Source: Phaeoceros laevis
Lineage: Eukaryota; Anthocerotophyta; Anthocerotopsida; Notothyladales
Reading direction: 5' to 3'
NCBI GenBank assembly: GCA_049999765.1
Contig: JBNGIQ010008902.1
Span: 76,434-122,976 of the forward strand
Length of the DNA stretch: 46,543 nucleotides
The notes below the pieces were generated by a model. It was not told the DNA's origin. It did not search any database and worked only from the letters and a program-made list of their open reading frames with translations. The translations under genes and the position numbers were made by a program. Below are positions 20,595 to 33,319 of the stretch, piece after piece; position 1 is the first letter of the stretch; every line of letters starts with the position of its first letter.

Positions 20595-23500
20595 CTACAA
20601 CAGTCGTGCATCAAAAGGATTTGGGAAGTAATGACGGGTCAGTTTTGACTTGCTCTCCATCGCCTCTACATTTATCAAGTGTTTCAGCAGGCGAGGTGGA
20701 GTGGCCACTTGGGATTGCAGACGTGGTCGGACAAGTAAGTGCCCATCCGCCTCGAGCATGTGTAGAAACTCTCGAGCAGTCTGCACAACCGCATATGAAC
20801 TACTTCATATAGCTGGTGTAGAACTTCAATACGATGCAAGACTTACGGAGTTGCCACCTCGGAGGCAGATGCATGTCAATAGCTGTATGGATTACCTAAG
20901 CATTTTGCTAAAAGGGCTGTGCAAGATGGACAAAAAGCAACAATCAGAATATAATAGCTACGTACCTGGGGATTCAGCACCTCCATGGTCTCTACCAGTT
21001 GTTCCTGATTCCAGATGATAAAAAAACTGTCAACGCTTGATTCGGCAGAATGGCAGAATCACATAGCGGTCTTGAGTACCCAAGTACAGTAACATTGCTG
21101 GCAATAAACCATTTGCATAGGCTAATCCGACCAGCTACTGAAAGTATGCTGATTACCTCAGTTATGCCAGGGCTTAAAGTAACATTACCCATGACACGTC
21201 GAGTCAGGGCCTTCACAAATTTCATGTTCATGGAACCATCTTCAGTCAACCAGGGTCGCATTGGGATAGCTCGCTTTGTTACGTTGGGGAGATCGTGGGT
21301 GCTGTTAGTCATATCAGTGTTCCTGTTGATTGTGCTCACAACACCTTCACTGTCCACGTTGGAGCTAATCTTTTCGGCTAACTCCATCTGCATATAATAT
21401 GGATCTAAATCAGCTTGCCCAACGTAGCTAACAGCCTGTGAGCTTCCTGAGTCAAGGCTTGTGAACATAAGCAACACCAACACATTGGCAATGACCATAA
21501 GAGTGAATGAAGGGAAGAGAACATAGACACGTCACTTGCCTCCATGGACGGGCCAGCGGTTAGGAGTTCTGTTGTAGGAGAATGCACTTCGACATACAGC
21601 ATGAACGGAGCTGCATGCTCAGCAGAAACCACTCGGACATGATCGAATGCATTGACCTGCATGGGCTTCAATTAGCTAAATGTACAGGCTGGAACAAGTA
21701 TGCCAAAAGAACAATCAAAACCTTGGAGTCCAACCTACAACCTAGACGAGAGTCCCAAGTCTCCTTACCTTTTGTACTAAGTTGAAGCTTTGCAATGCCT
21801 GGACATAGGCATCAACCTGCTCAGCATCCAAATGTCTCCCATCACAAACACCTGCATACATCCAAAGCACCAAGCATTGCATCATAATCTGAACTCAGAG
21901 TGGCAGAGTCACTCCCAATTGATCAAAATCCTACAGGTGCAGATCAAGCTTTCGGCGACACCAAGCTTACCACTGCTCGGCATGACTTCAGAAAGCTCAT
22001 CCATTGCTACACCCTCCTGATTTGCCTTTTCAATGGCATAGAAAATGGATTCCAACAAGGCCGGCTCTAACCTTGGACCTGGCCTCTGGACTGTTGATGT
22101 TGTTATGCCTGAACTGGAGCATTCCTCAACACACTTCTCCAGCAACTGCTCCTTGCTGTCCGTTGGATGAATATCTGAAGGCAGTAATCCTGCCACATGC
22201 TGCACCATAGCTGACCCTGGGTGTTTGGTCATGTCACTGCAAATCATAATGGCATCCTCATCAGCACCTGATGTCTGACTGACTGCTGAGGCTTGTCCTG
22301 CTCCACATTCAATTCCACTGCCAAAGGCAACGATGTCCTGAGACTGTGAAGAAGACGCCCCATGAACAGCCACTCTTACTCCAGGATAACCCCTCTCCCG
22401 ACGTAGGCTCAAATACTGATGAGATTCATATTGCTGAAGCTTTGGTTTAGTGCAGCGCTGGTCACCATCTGAGTCTGCCTTCCGCTTGGTCCCAGTGATC
22501 ATATTTGTGTAGTCCTCACTCTCTCCAATACCCTCATCAGGCAGGAATGGAGCCAAAACAAACTCCCCTGCTGCTACTAGACCGAAAAGATGCAATAGCT
22601 GGCCGCATGTTTGTTCTGGGGACAATGTCACCCACTCTGTTTGAAGTATCGTGCTACGCTGTCTAAGCCAGGATTCAGTAATCTGAGCCTCCTCACCTGA
22701 CCCACATGGGAATTTAGATACAGAGCAGTCGTTGTGAAACTTTGCAGACAGAACAAAAGGTTTTCCCTCATGGCCACTCACCTGCCAAGAGAGCAAACGA
22801 GTTTACAACACAGGCTCACAGTCTTGCGTTGTGAAATGACAGAAGCTTAACATGGTAAAAACATCTGATCTGCATTTACAAAATACAGCTGTCAAGCCAA
22901 CACATACCACAAGTTCATGCTTCCGCAGATAGTTGAAAGCTCTCTGGATATCTCCATATCTGAATCTTTTCAGGGCCTCGATCATTGACTCTGGTTCTCG
23001 TTTGTCAGTAAAATTTATCATCGTTAGCTTTATAAGCTCAACAGCATTGGCAACATGGAGCGATCTCTGAACAATCTCATCTGTGCTCAGCTTTGAAAGT
23101 GAAGATGGCGATGGCACTTGTCTAATTCGTGCCCTTGTACGTGTGGATCGTGTTTTCCCAGTTCCTGTGCTACTGAACATAGTGATGGTAGTACCTACAT
23201 CATATGTTATACGCGATCCTGGACTAGGAGAAAGGGAACAATCTAGGGCATCTGAAGGAGCTTGAAGTTTGGAACTCTCCAGTGGAGGGAGATTATCTGA
23301 GGTCAAAGATTGGACTGATTCAAACTGCAACGTAGCTAGCTTACTCTTTGATGCCCCACGTCCGATTGAACCAGCAAGTCTCTTGGCTTGTGCCTCAATC
23401 TTACATCGCATGACCTCCTCAAGCCCCAAAAGCACAGATGCATCATTCATGGGGTTCCAATCCTCTGTGTATTCATCACAATCCTTTCCTTCACTATCCA

Positions 23501-26500
23501 AAATTTCCAGGCTACCTCCCACAGCGTTCTTCAAAAGTGAAGATTCTGAGCTTAAGACTAAACCCAGATTCTTGCAGCCGGCCAAGGGTTCGTCAACCTC
23601 TTCATCATCTTCCTTGCCCTGCTTTCCTCTTCTTCCATCCAGAAATTCCAAATACCGAGTAGCAAGCAATGAGCAAAACTTGAGCACACCTTTTCTAACC
23701 GCTGGATCTGCTCGCAATTGCGACATTCTTCTCCGGCATGCTTGAGGAGGTGCAGGAAGACCTGGCATACTGCCCCAGTCAACCCGCTGATGCCGAGCAC
23801 CAAGAGTAGCTCGTTGCTTTGCGTAGCACACTATCAGAATTCTGAAGAAACAAAAAAGGTATCAGAATCCAAGGAATGACTAGCAACATAAACACAGCAA
23901 CGAATAAATGCACTTCAGTACTGCATGACCTACCTGTCCAACCTCTCTGACCATGGAAACCTTTTTGCTCGAGACGGTCTCAAGGTAACTACACCACTCA
24001 TAAAGCTAGCAGGTGTCTCTCCTGGTCCGCTGCCCTCAAAGTCATCCTCTTCCTCGTCTTTTTCATCTAAAAATAGCTGGTTTTCGTCCTCCCCAGGTTC
24101 CAGATCATCCCGGGGACGAGGAGCAACACAAGAAGCAGCAGAACTGGTCAGTGCATCAAGCAACAACTGTCGCTGACGTTTGTAGGCTTGCACATGGGCT
24201 GGCTCGGATGCTGCAATTTCTACTAATGTTCGCTTCCTGGAACTTTGTTTCAGGCCATTCTGCCCTTTGCTGCCTCCCGGCAAGTTGTCACTTTCCGCAG
24301 CTGCTTTTGCCAGTTCAATCAAACGTAACCTCCTGTTTTTCTCATAAGAAACTCGAAGCACCTGTATTGGGCAAACACAATAAACAATGAGCAACTTGAA
24401 AAGTCTACTTAGCTGATTGGTATGAGTTACCCTCATAGTAACCAGGCGTACCTGTTCTACACTCAGATTTAAATCCTTGGCGATTTTTGCACACTCAAAA
24501 GCTGACTTGCGGGTTTCTGGCCCACCAGCACCAACTCGCTTCAGAAGTTCAGTCCGCTGTTCAATGCTCATTATGCGCAGCGATGTCCAAGATCGCAGAC
24601 CAAAGACCTGTTAGACATAAAGGACGAAAGAATTTGATTAAATAAGGACGTTCGCCTATAAAGCCAACAGCTAGATTTGGGAATTACAGATGAGGAAGAT
24701 GACCGAAACAAATTCAGTGTTAACCATTCCTGAGACATCACGACACTAACTTTCTAATATCCGGGTTTCAAAAAAAGGGGATTGGACTTACCTCAGGGAC
24801 CTTTGAGCCAGGGAAGTGACGCTTCCCTGTTACAGGGTCTGCGCCAGAATAAAAGTACTCCAAAGTCTGCCAGTACTCATCAAGCTCTTCCTTGCTAGTG
24901 AGCGAGAAGTTATGCCACTCTCCTGGACTGGCAGAAAAGATCTCACTTGTGAAAGAAGGAAAGGCCTGAGATGCGGGCTCTTCCAAGGATGGATTCAGTT
25001 CCAGCGCATAAGAAAGGGAAGCTTCAGGAGCTGACAATGTTCTTCCCAGATTTATCTTCTTTCGAACTATGGGCCCTACACCCATCTTTAGCTGAACCAA
25101 CTACACAAGATAAATTACACCCCCACAGTTTGCGACGTCAATTATCCAAAGCTTCAAAAAATTACCTCTGAATGCATATCTGCACTTGCACAGTCAGAGT
25201 AGAACAACAGAAAGAATCATGAGTGCTGTTACCTGAAGCCGACAGAGCACATCTACAAGCCACGACAGTCTTCCACTCGAGTTGTGTTCAACAATTGTTT
25301 TAAGCTCCTCTGCAGGAATATCACAAAGGCGCATGCCCTGTTTACAACGCTCTGCCACTCTCTCAACATCCTTTGTCGAACCTATAATTTGCAAATATAA
25401 CTCCAGTGGCATTGCATGAACAGCAGAAGCCAGAGCAAAAATCTTAGATCTGCTTGATTCGCTTGACTCGTCATCAAGATGAGCCTCTCCCTCAGACGCC
25501 ACATCTTCCTTGCCCTGAACCACTTGATTCTGACTCTCAGGGAGACTTTTCACATAGAACCACAAGTAGTAGTGAAGCATGCGGACACGAACCATCTTAG
25601 CAGGTATAAACCCATTGACTTGAAGAGACTTCCCTTTGACTGGGATAGACTCCAGCACAACCGGTTTTTTTCGGTGATTCATCCTTTTTACTACACCAGT
25701 GAGGACGGGAACATTCAGTAAACTCTTTGCTCGAGATACACCTTGGCCCCTCGATTCAGCATCAAACTTTCTAACACGTTCATGAAGACATTTGACTAAG
25801 CCCGGAGTCACTTCAACCTCTGGAAGGAGTACCACTTCAGATTCACGCTTGCGGCCACAGTTGGTTAAACCAGGCATGCTCAGCTTCATTATCTTGCACT
25901 GGCCTTTACTTTGCATCTTCTGAAGGACGCGACTCAATGTTTTACGGTCCATCATAATGCCCTTCCGTGCCTCAATCTCCTCAAGCCAGCGATGTAGCTC
26001 AACTCGTAGAGCAAATGTCTCAGCCTGGGATTGACCGACATAGTTAGTATTTCAAAGTCCTTAGCCAGTTCAGTGATACTGGTACAATCATGACTTATAC
26101 CTGACACTCTGCTTGCAACACACATTGCAACACACTTTTTTTGCAAGACAGCCTGTAATCCTACAGAAATGAGGAAGGCACATCAGAAGAGAACCTGAAG
26201 CCGCTCATATATCCGTTGTTCCCTTTGAGCATTTGTTCGACTAGCAGCAAAGCAAGGATATTGGTTTCCTGGTCTAGAGGGAGGTTGAATGGATAAAGTC
26301 AAAGTCTCAGTTGCAGGATCCATAGGCTGCTGGTCAACACTAGCAAGGGCACCACTCTCCTGCAAACCTATCTCAAGTATGGCAAGCTCATTTCCAGACC
26401 TCTCTATAGTTTCCTCGGTCTGCACCTCGGTTTTGTCCTTCCCTGCAACACTCAACGTCCTTGAAGCCACATCTGCCAGGTTGACTTCAGGACATTCATG

Positions 26501-28532
26501 TGCAGATGGTGTTTCTGGCAGATGGCTAGAAGAACTAGGGTCTGCCAGACGTTGCGATCTTTTATCCATAGAAGTAGCTACGGCATGCTTAGGTGTTCTC
26601 AATCTGTAAAGAGTTGACCTCCTGTGAGTTTCAGCTTCAGATATCACCACTTGCCTTGCCATCATGTTTGTCACTCGGTAATAATTCCTCTTATTGTGAA
26701 GACCGAGGCGTTTAAGCACCTGTTCAGCATAAGTTCACAAAGACAGCCCTTAGCAGAGTTAAACTTGCAAAAGAGAAGAAGAAAAAAAAGACTGTGGAAG
26801 CATCGTAGAAAATAGGGAAGGTACTGACCTCCATCATATGGATACCCTCAAAGCCGGCATTATCAATATGCTCGTAAATCTGATGGTCTATAGGTAGTTC
26901 TGTTAGCTGTTCCGTGACTTGCCCTCTCTTGCCTCCCCTCAACGAAGTTTCACATTCTACGTCATCATGGCTCGCATTAAAAGCTTTTGCGTCAAAAGGC
27001 TTCAGCAATTTTATACAAGTGACAACCTGAATCGGAAAGTCAAATACCAAATCAGTTTTCTTGCAGTTCTGCACGTGCAGACGACAAACAAAAAATGGCA
27101 ACAAACTTACCTTTCGATCAATTTGAGCATTGAAAACTTCGACCAGTCCAGCATCTTGAAGCCTTTTCACTAGCTGCACAACAAAACGTAAAACTTGACT
27201 ATCACCACATTGACAGCGATTTGGTTTTGCACAATGGCACAAACTTATGCAACTTCCTAACTCTACAAAGAAGCTTTTGACACCCGATGAAACAAACCCA
27301 AACGAGGGAACATACCCTGCGCCAAGTTCGATGTCCTGCAGCATGTCGATATCCTAGTGTAAGCTTAACGTCTGATACAACCAGCACCTTCAAAGGCAAA
27401 TCAGCTTTGCATAAGAGTGTGTCATATGAAGATTTCCCAGATTCGGACTTGCAATTCTACCACTGGTACCTTCTCAGCTGCTTGCTCAATCTTCTCACAG
27501 ATTGCTCTCATGGCAGGAAAATCGTCATTGATGACATAAGTCTTCAACTTGGAAGCAACCCCTCCCTCGTCTGGGGCTCCATCTCCCAACGTAGGCACTG
27601 CATCTGGGTCGTTACTGCTACTAGGTCTCAAAATTTCAAACCGCTGGTGAGACCCAAGGGTGATATTCTTGGCAAATCGCGTGAGGTGAACCAAATTCGT
27701 TGCCACTATAGAGCCGTGCTTGTTGCGCTCAGTGTCCTTGCTCCTCACGATCGTAGACTGCCTAGTCAGCAAACCCCGTACCTCAAGGTTTCTCATTACA
27801 TAGAACATAGCATTCCCGCCCTTCTTGAACTCTTTGGCAAGCTCATTTTGTGTTACACCTTCATGCCTGCATCGCAGCCCATCCAGCAGTCTGTGTAAGC
27901 ACTCTTTCACTATGGCTTCTATCTCTGCTAACAGTTGCAGCTGTCAGCCAGTACTGCAATGCAAAACCTCATGAAAAGCTCAACCACTTATTCTGCGAAA
28001 GTTCTTTCCCACACTTTTCCACAACCCCTGTCAACGAAAAGATAAGAACAAGAGGTGACCTCGAAATTGCCAAACGTTCCAAAGCTCCTCGCTGGATGTC
28101 GGAGAGGCGGGCATCAGAGTACTTGAGATCATACGCTCCCAGGCAACCGTCACGAAGGCCCTCATGTGCTAATATATAAAATCCTGCCTTTTCAACGTCC
28201 TCCACATTCAGGTACGCTGGGTCTGACGCCGGTAAGGGAATATCTACCACTGTCCGGTTAGGGGGAAGCAGCAGCAACCCCGGCACGTTGACTAATCCCT
28301 GCCAGACAATCTGCTTGGCATCCGTATCCAGCGGAATTTCCATGGCGGAGGCCACACCTTGCAGCGCTCCCCAGAGCTTCTGCAGCCTGCATCCTGGACG
28401 GTTTCCGAGCCAAATCATGCACTCAGTATCTGCAAAGAAAACAACATTGTGCACGGCTGCACAGCCAGGCTGATTACCTGAAGGGCCCTCAAGAGAAATC
28501 TCTTCAAGAGCAGCAACCACCAGCGTGTCCAT
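20595..28532 (-). CDS. B-block-binding subunit of TFIIIC (GTF3C1/Tfc3-like)
   Basis: Seventeen exons fit splice signals and phase: 28532-28060, 27866-27470, 27387-27316, 27173-27111, 27026-26829, 26719-26195, 26024-25233, 25100-24792, 24607-24452, 24361-23934, 23841-22908, 22781-21971, 21851-21769, 21656-21540, 21435-21157, 21004-20966, 20780-20595; about 1953 residues. Arabidopsis At1g17450-like landmarks are MDTLVVAALEEIS, IQRGALERLAISR, VTQNELAKEF, EVRGLLTRQSTIVRSK, GSHQRFEI, DVKLTLGYRHAAGHRTWRR, LGARHQRVDW and PAPPQACRRRM; the tail runs ALTRRVMGNV, MEVLNPQ, then HYFPNPF. It is the largest TFIIIC subunit. It reads the B-box of tRNA genes through winged-helix domains and recruits TFIIIB and Pol III in the nucleus. 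The joint at about 21540-21435 and a possible tiny intron in exon 1 (28478-28431) are uncertain. The length is normal and no break is seen. Confidence 0.93.
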
Positions 28533-28971
28533 GCCTACGAGACAGCCTTACTCAGAGAATTGTCGTCAATTGAGCTGGAGAGGAGAAGCTCAATTCTTGT
28601 GTTTTTGGTTCGTACAACGGGACTGCTGCGCCACTCGGCACGCAATGCATATACTGAATCTGTGACGGCATGTCTGAATTCTCGGTTCGATCCTAAATCA
28701 TGTTCGAGACTGGCGGGAAGAACATCTGCTGCGGGGGCACGAGGTGGCAGGGTCGATCCCTGCAACGACAACGACAGGCTTTACCCTAGCCAAGACCGAA
28801 ATTTCCCACTTTCGACCGAGTCACCGAGATCCGGGCCGCTTTCCATGTCCGGGTTCCGTTAGAAATAAAACTGCGAGGGAATAAGGGAAAGGAGTCGACA
28901 TCGGGTCCTGTTCATTGCATAGTGACCCACATGGAAATCTCTGAGTGGTCGCGGTCCACAATTCCTTTCTC

Positions 28972-29012
28972 CCCAGGCAGATGCGAGGGGTTGAAGTGGG
29001 GCTAAATTCTGG
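28972..29012 (+). repeat. 41-bp duplicated segment, copy A
   Basis: The 41 bases at 28972-29012 recur at 29728-29768 in direct orientation with one difference (40/41). Sequence on either side is not conserved. It indicates a short local duplication or two remnants of one mobile element. Confidence 0.85.
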
Positions 29013-29116
29013 ATCTTGCTCGGTAGCAGTTGAGTCGTATAAACTTGCTGAGAGTTCACATTTTCCAGCCAGCATCTGAGACGGATTTGAGCTTGTTGGA
29101 GCAAGCACCATTGCAG

Positions 29117-29427
29117 AATTGCCGGAAGGCAGTGAGCAAAGGACTGGAGCTGATCGTCTGATTGACAGAGTGCATGCCGCCGTGGACGAGATGACCGGGT
29201 ATGATAAATGGAGCGTAAGCATTATTGGCCCAGGCTTAGATATTGCAACATTTGACTCCTCAGTGCTTTGAGGTGCGGCTCACTGACCCCGCAACCAGCT
29301 CGCGACCCGCCGTGCCGACGCTATATGGCGTGCTTCTGAGCTTGTGGAATTGCAAACTTGCGGTTATCCCGGTTACAAGGACGCTGTCAGTGCGATGATG
29401 CTCCAGGAGCTGGCGGCTACAAGATGA
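29117..29427 (+). pseudogene. unidentified two-exon gene fragment
   Basis: Two frames join through a GT-AG intron: exon 29117-29214 ends in MTGYDKWS before gtaagc, and exon 29299-29427 runs LATRRADAIWRASELVELQT, then CGYPGYKDAVS, MMLQELAATR and stop. Phase, splice signals and composition (Trp, charged helices) look like protein, but I cannot name the family. No start codon or convincing upstream exon is seen between 28533 and 29116. It may be the 3' end of a decayed gene or of a small gene whose 5' exons I failed to see. Confidence 0.35.
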
Positions 29428-29668
29428 AGTACCTCAGGGCCAAGTTCAAGCAGCGGATGTCCAAGCAGCTGTCCAGAGTCAAGAAAGCGACCCAACCCGC
29501 GACCCAACCTCGGGACTTGGGACCTCGATTTGGCGTGAAGCGGTCCTAAACTTAGATTTGTGTCCCGAAGTCGAGACTTCATTGCGTTCTTCTGGTCGAT
29601 AAACCATTCGCTGTCCACTTAGCACAATGTGAAGCAACGTAATGTCAGCAAATAGGCCTTAGAAATAG

Positions 29669-29727
29669 GCTGAGAATGCCTTGGAATCTAAGTTTAGGAC
29701 CTTATTTCAATCCGTTCAGCTGTTTTT
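29669..29727. repeat. repeat shared with transporter intron 10, part inverted
   Basis: The 17 bases at 29669-29685 recur directly at 30509-30525. The 28 bases at 29700-29727 recur as the reverse complement at 30525-30552 with two mismatches. The second copy lies in the last but one intron region of the plastid glucose transporter gene (30567-30475). This suggests a small mobile or foldback element, rearranged in one copy. Confidence 0.8.
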
Positions 29728-29768
29728 CCCAGGCAGATGCGAGGGGTTGAAGTGGGGCTGAATTCTGG
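29728..29768 (+). repeat. 41-bp duplicated segment, copy B
   Basis: This is the second copy of the segment at 28972-29012 (40 of 41 bases identical, same orientation). It directly abuts the inverted segment 29700-29727. Confidence 0.85.
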
Positions 29769-30067
29769 CTCCGCCGATCATAGTAGGCCGACAGTGTCTA
29801 TGAAGTTTGAACCCAGAATGTGTTGTACCCTCCGAAAGTATTTGCTACACCAACACACCAATTCTGCAAGGTTCTATCAGGTCCAGTTACAGATGATTGT
29901 CTACAGTAAAAAAGTCCGCATATTTTTCCTCGGCATATTAGAGAGCCCAGCATGTGAGCCTCTAGTTATAGATAACCACAAGGCTCCGTTGACAGTAATC
30001 AGGCCAACGCTGTGGGATCTGAGAAAGTCATCAGCCCAGCAACCTGGCCCTTATATCATTCTCATTC

Positions 30068-33000
30068 TCACCTTGACTTCTCAGAGATTTGACCCGAAAA
30101 CATAGCCGCCTGTATCTCCTCCAGTGATTTTCCTTTTGTCTCCACAATGAACAACTGTGCAAAAGCAACTGCTAAGAGTGATACTACTCCAAAACCGACG
30201 TACACTCGGCTGAGACCAATCAGGGATACGAGCTCCAAGAAGAAAAGGCCAATAATAAAATTGCATACCTGCATGACAAAACAATGCCTGTATCAGCTTC
30301 AAGAACTAGCTGGCACGAAACTGTAAACTGAGAGTGCCCGCAAGCCAAAAAACACGTACCCAGTGTACACACAAGCTTACAGCCATAACCTTAGCACGGA
30401 CCCTTGTATCGCACAGCTCTGGAATTATCACTGCCGATACAGGACCTGCCCCTAATGCGAAACAAAACACATATCTGCAACATGATCACTGTGTAAGGAC
30501 AAAGAAGGGCTGAGAATGCCTTGGAAAAACAGCTGAATAGATTGAAATAAGGTCACGACTCGTACGTCAGAGTGCCAGCCACCGACAATGAATGGGAATA
30601 CAGGTCAGCCATGGGAACTTCCCGAGCTGCCACTAGCAGAGCAATTGACGTTGCCTGTTCCACCATGAAGATCGATTAAAAAGAGAGGATTCTGTCTGCA
30701 CCCAGTTGACACAGCAAATGGCGACAGAGCAACCAAATCACAGCACTGGAAATCTGTCCTCCCTAAGTCTACAAATTGACAAAAAAACTGCAAGTCTATC
30801 TCATCTGCACACTTAAGGCACACTTACCATGCCACCATAACTAACTTTGAGTAGCTTTTGCCTTCCCTGGCTGTCCATCAAGGACAATGCGACAAAGGAA
30901 CCTGTCAATCAATCAGTGGTAAACATTTACGAACAAAACCAACCTCCTTGGCTTACAAATCATAAGATGAAGCCAAATGACATACCGACAAGGTTAGCCA
31001 TGCCGACAGCTGCACTTGCCACCATTTCGTTGGAGACCCCCGCATTTTGGAAGTTAGTAGAGGAGAAATACAATAAGCCATTGATGCCCGCAAATTGCTG
31101 TAGGGCGAAGAGCGAAGCCCCAACGCCCACAACTGTAAGTATAACTAAGTTAATTTCACAGCCTTCCAGTCAGGAAAAGGCCGTAATGCGGTGCCATGCA
31201 ACACCATCTTCAAACCATGCAGATGCATCACATCGTCACAGGTACTGTAGAAGAATAGACACACTTCATACCGAAATTTGCTAGCACCTACCTTTTATGT
31301 ACTTTCTAGACATCAACTCGGACCAGGAGGCTTCATCTTGTGAGCCTGTTTGCCCAGCTGTTAGCTCCTCCATGACTGCCCTAACTTGAGATTTCCCCCA
31401 AAGTCTTTCAGCTGTTGCTTCAGCAGCATCAAACCTTTTGACCTGCCAATTCAGATCAAACAAATCACCCCGCAACACAAGCAACCCAGTATGCCTGACA
31501 GGATAACAGCTCTAGAGAAGCGCAGACAAAAAAGCATGTGCCTACTTTCACAAGCCACCGAGGACTCTCTGCCGCAAATTGCATACCACCAACGAGTAGG
31601 ACACCTGGAATAGATCCAATCCAAAACATAGTCCTCCACCTGAACGCACCTGCTACTTCTTCGTTAATACAGCAAACTATCTACGAGTATTTCAGAAACA
31701 GTGTGGACCTAGTTCATCCATGCGACATTATTTTGTTCTAACATCTAAAAGACCAGGATACTGTTGGCTTGACTGTATTAGATCCTACAAAGCAAAACCG
31801 GCCAAGTTCTGAAATAGGGGGAACATAGCTTCTTACCAATGAGGATCTGTCTCAGCAGGAACGCCAATCAGCAATACCGCTATTATCCCAATACAGGTGC
31901 CGACCTGACAAAAGCTTGCCAAGGCACCTCTGTATCGAGTTGGCGCAACCTGCAATGAGTTTCCAGGTTTGGGTAGCCATCCAATTCGGAGTCCTGTAAA
32001 TGATCAATCGGGAACTCTTGTGCAGTGGAACGAAGCATGAAGGTATTACCTTGACTACTGACAAATAGTTCTGAGAAGATTGGAAACCATGAGGAGCCAC
32101 ATCCACGAAACAAAGGGTTGGAGAGAGACCTCACCTCAGAGATGTATAGCGGCACTAATGAAGTGTTCACTCCAATGCCAAGTCCGACCATTAAACGACC
32201 AAATAGCAGTCCCTCAATAGATGTAGAAGAGGCACTGCCAGAGTTAGAAGTGATGTATCAGACCTCCGTCCTTTGCATCAGCAGACGGCTACATTCAACG
32301 CCTGATAGTGAACCTCAACCATTAACCGAAACCGAGGAATGGACCTGATAGCGGAACCCACAATAAGTGGGATGGCATCTACTTGAAAAGTTTGCCGACG
32401 GCCAATTTTGTCTGCCAGGATACCTCCTCCTATACTGCCCACGAATGCACCAAGCAGGAATATGCTGACAACAAGGCCTTGCAGAATGTTGTCGTTGCCG
32501 AATCCCAACTCCCGTGCCATTGATTCTAAAGGGCCATTGATGATGCTGCAGCCAAAATGGTTGTGAGACCACAAGAACACGTTTCAAACTGATCAATTGA
32601 GCATAAGCCTAAGCATTGCCTGCAATTTCGAACGTGAAAGGCCTGACCCAATGTGGTATCCGAATAGGAAATTTGCCATTGCCGCTGTTAAGACATGGGG
32701 TAGCACACGGACCCAACTCGGGGCACCGGGTGGATCCCCTTCGTCGTTGGGGCTGGTGCCGGTGGTAGCATTCTCAGGCCGTTGATCGTTTGCTCTCTCA
32801 TCTTTAGTTCAGACGTGACGATCAGTAACTCTACTATACAACGTCTACGAGGAAGACATCCACAAATGAGATGGTAAGTACCTGTTTCAGCAGCCCTGCA
32901 CCGGGAGGATCTTGCGTGCAGCACAGTGAGGGACGAGCGCCAGGAGACGTCATGTTGAATCGGCCCATAAGGCCGCACGAAAGAATGTGCTCCCGCCCGA

Positions 33001-33095
33001 CATGTTACATAGCAGAACTGGCGCCATCTAATGCCAGCCCGTACACCAAATCCTGGGCTTACCGGAGTATGCGTTGCCCGGATGATCATCGCCAT
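30068..33095 (-). CDS. Plastidic glucose transporter (pGlcT-like, MFS)
   Basis: Twelve exons: 33095-32882, 32801-32648, 32545-32345, 32234-32135, 31949-31837, 31639-31546, 31442-31292, 31132-30986, 30901-30828, 30654-30566, 30474-30360, 30268-30068; 550 residues with consistent phases. Residues 1 to about 100 form a transit peptide-like N-terminus rich in Arg, Ser and Thr. The MFS core starts near FLFGYHIGIINGPLE. Landmarks are LADKIGRRQTF, GRLMVGLGIGVNTS, VPLYISE, RYRGAL, WWRTMFWIGSIPG, ESPRWLV, LQQFAGING, FALGAGPVSAVIIPEL, RVRAKVMAV and VETKGKSLEEI. These match Arabidopsis plastidic glucose transporters (At5g16150 type), which move glucose from starch breakdown across the inner envelope. 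Twelve membrane segments are expected. The usual PESPRW reads AESPRW here. An intron carries a short repeat also found downstream of the gene. The neighbouring PPR gene ends 224 bases upstream on the same strand. Confidence 0.95.
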
Positions 33096-33319
33096 GAACG
33101 TCAGTGTAGCATGCCCGTTGGCTTAAACTTGTGCTCCACCCATTTCAAGTCCACCGGAAAGCATGGACTGATGAACACCAGTGGCCACGTGCCTGCTTTT
33201 TCTCCCCGGCTCCCTGCAATGCTGGAAGTCGTGGAACTAACTAAGCAAACGCCACATGGCATGCAGCTTTTCTCCACGCGTCCAACCCGGAGAGCACTAA
33301 GGCTCTTCTGAAATGGCGC

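Larger units (their letters stand above)
28533..30067. other. intergenic with short repeats and a gene fragment
   Basis: This is the promoter side of the TFIIIC subunit gene and the 3' side of the plastid glucose transporter gene. It holds a duplicated 41-base segment, a segment inverted relative to an intron copy, and an unidentified two-exon fragment at 29117-29427, each listed separately. Confidence 0.6.

Noticed and set aside
28752-28768. Perfect 6-bp hairpin with tcgat loop, like a tRNA T-arm
   Set aside because: No D-arm, anticodon arm or acceptor stem around it.
32871-33311. Open frame opposite the transporter's first exon
   Set aside because: Antisense shadow of the transit-peptide exon and the short intergenic gap.
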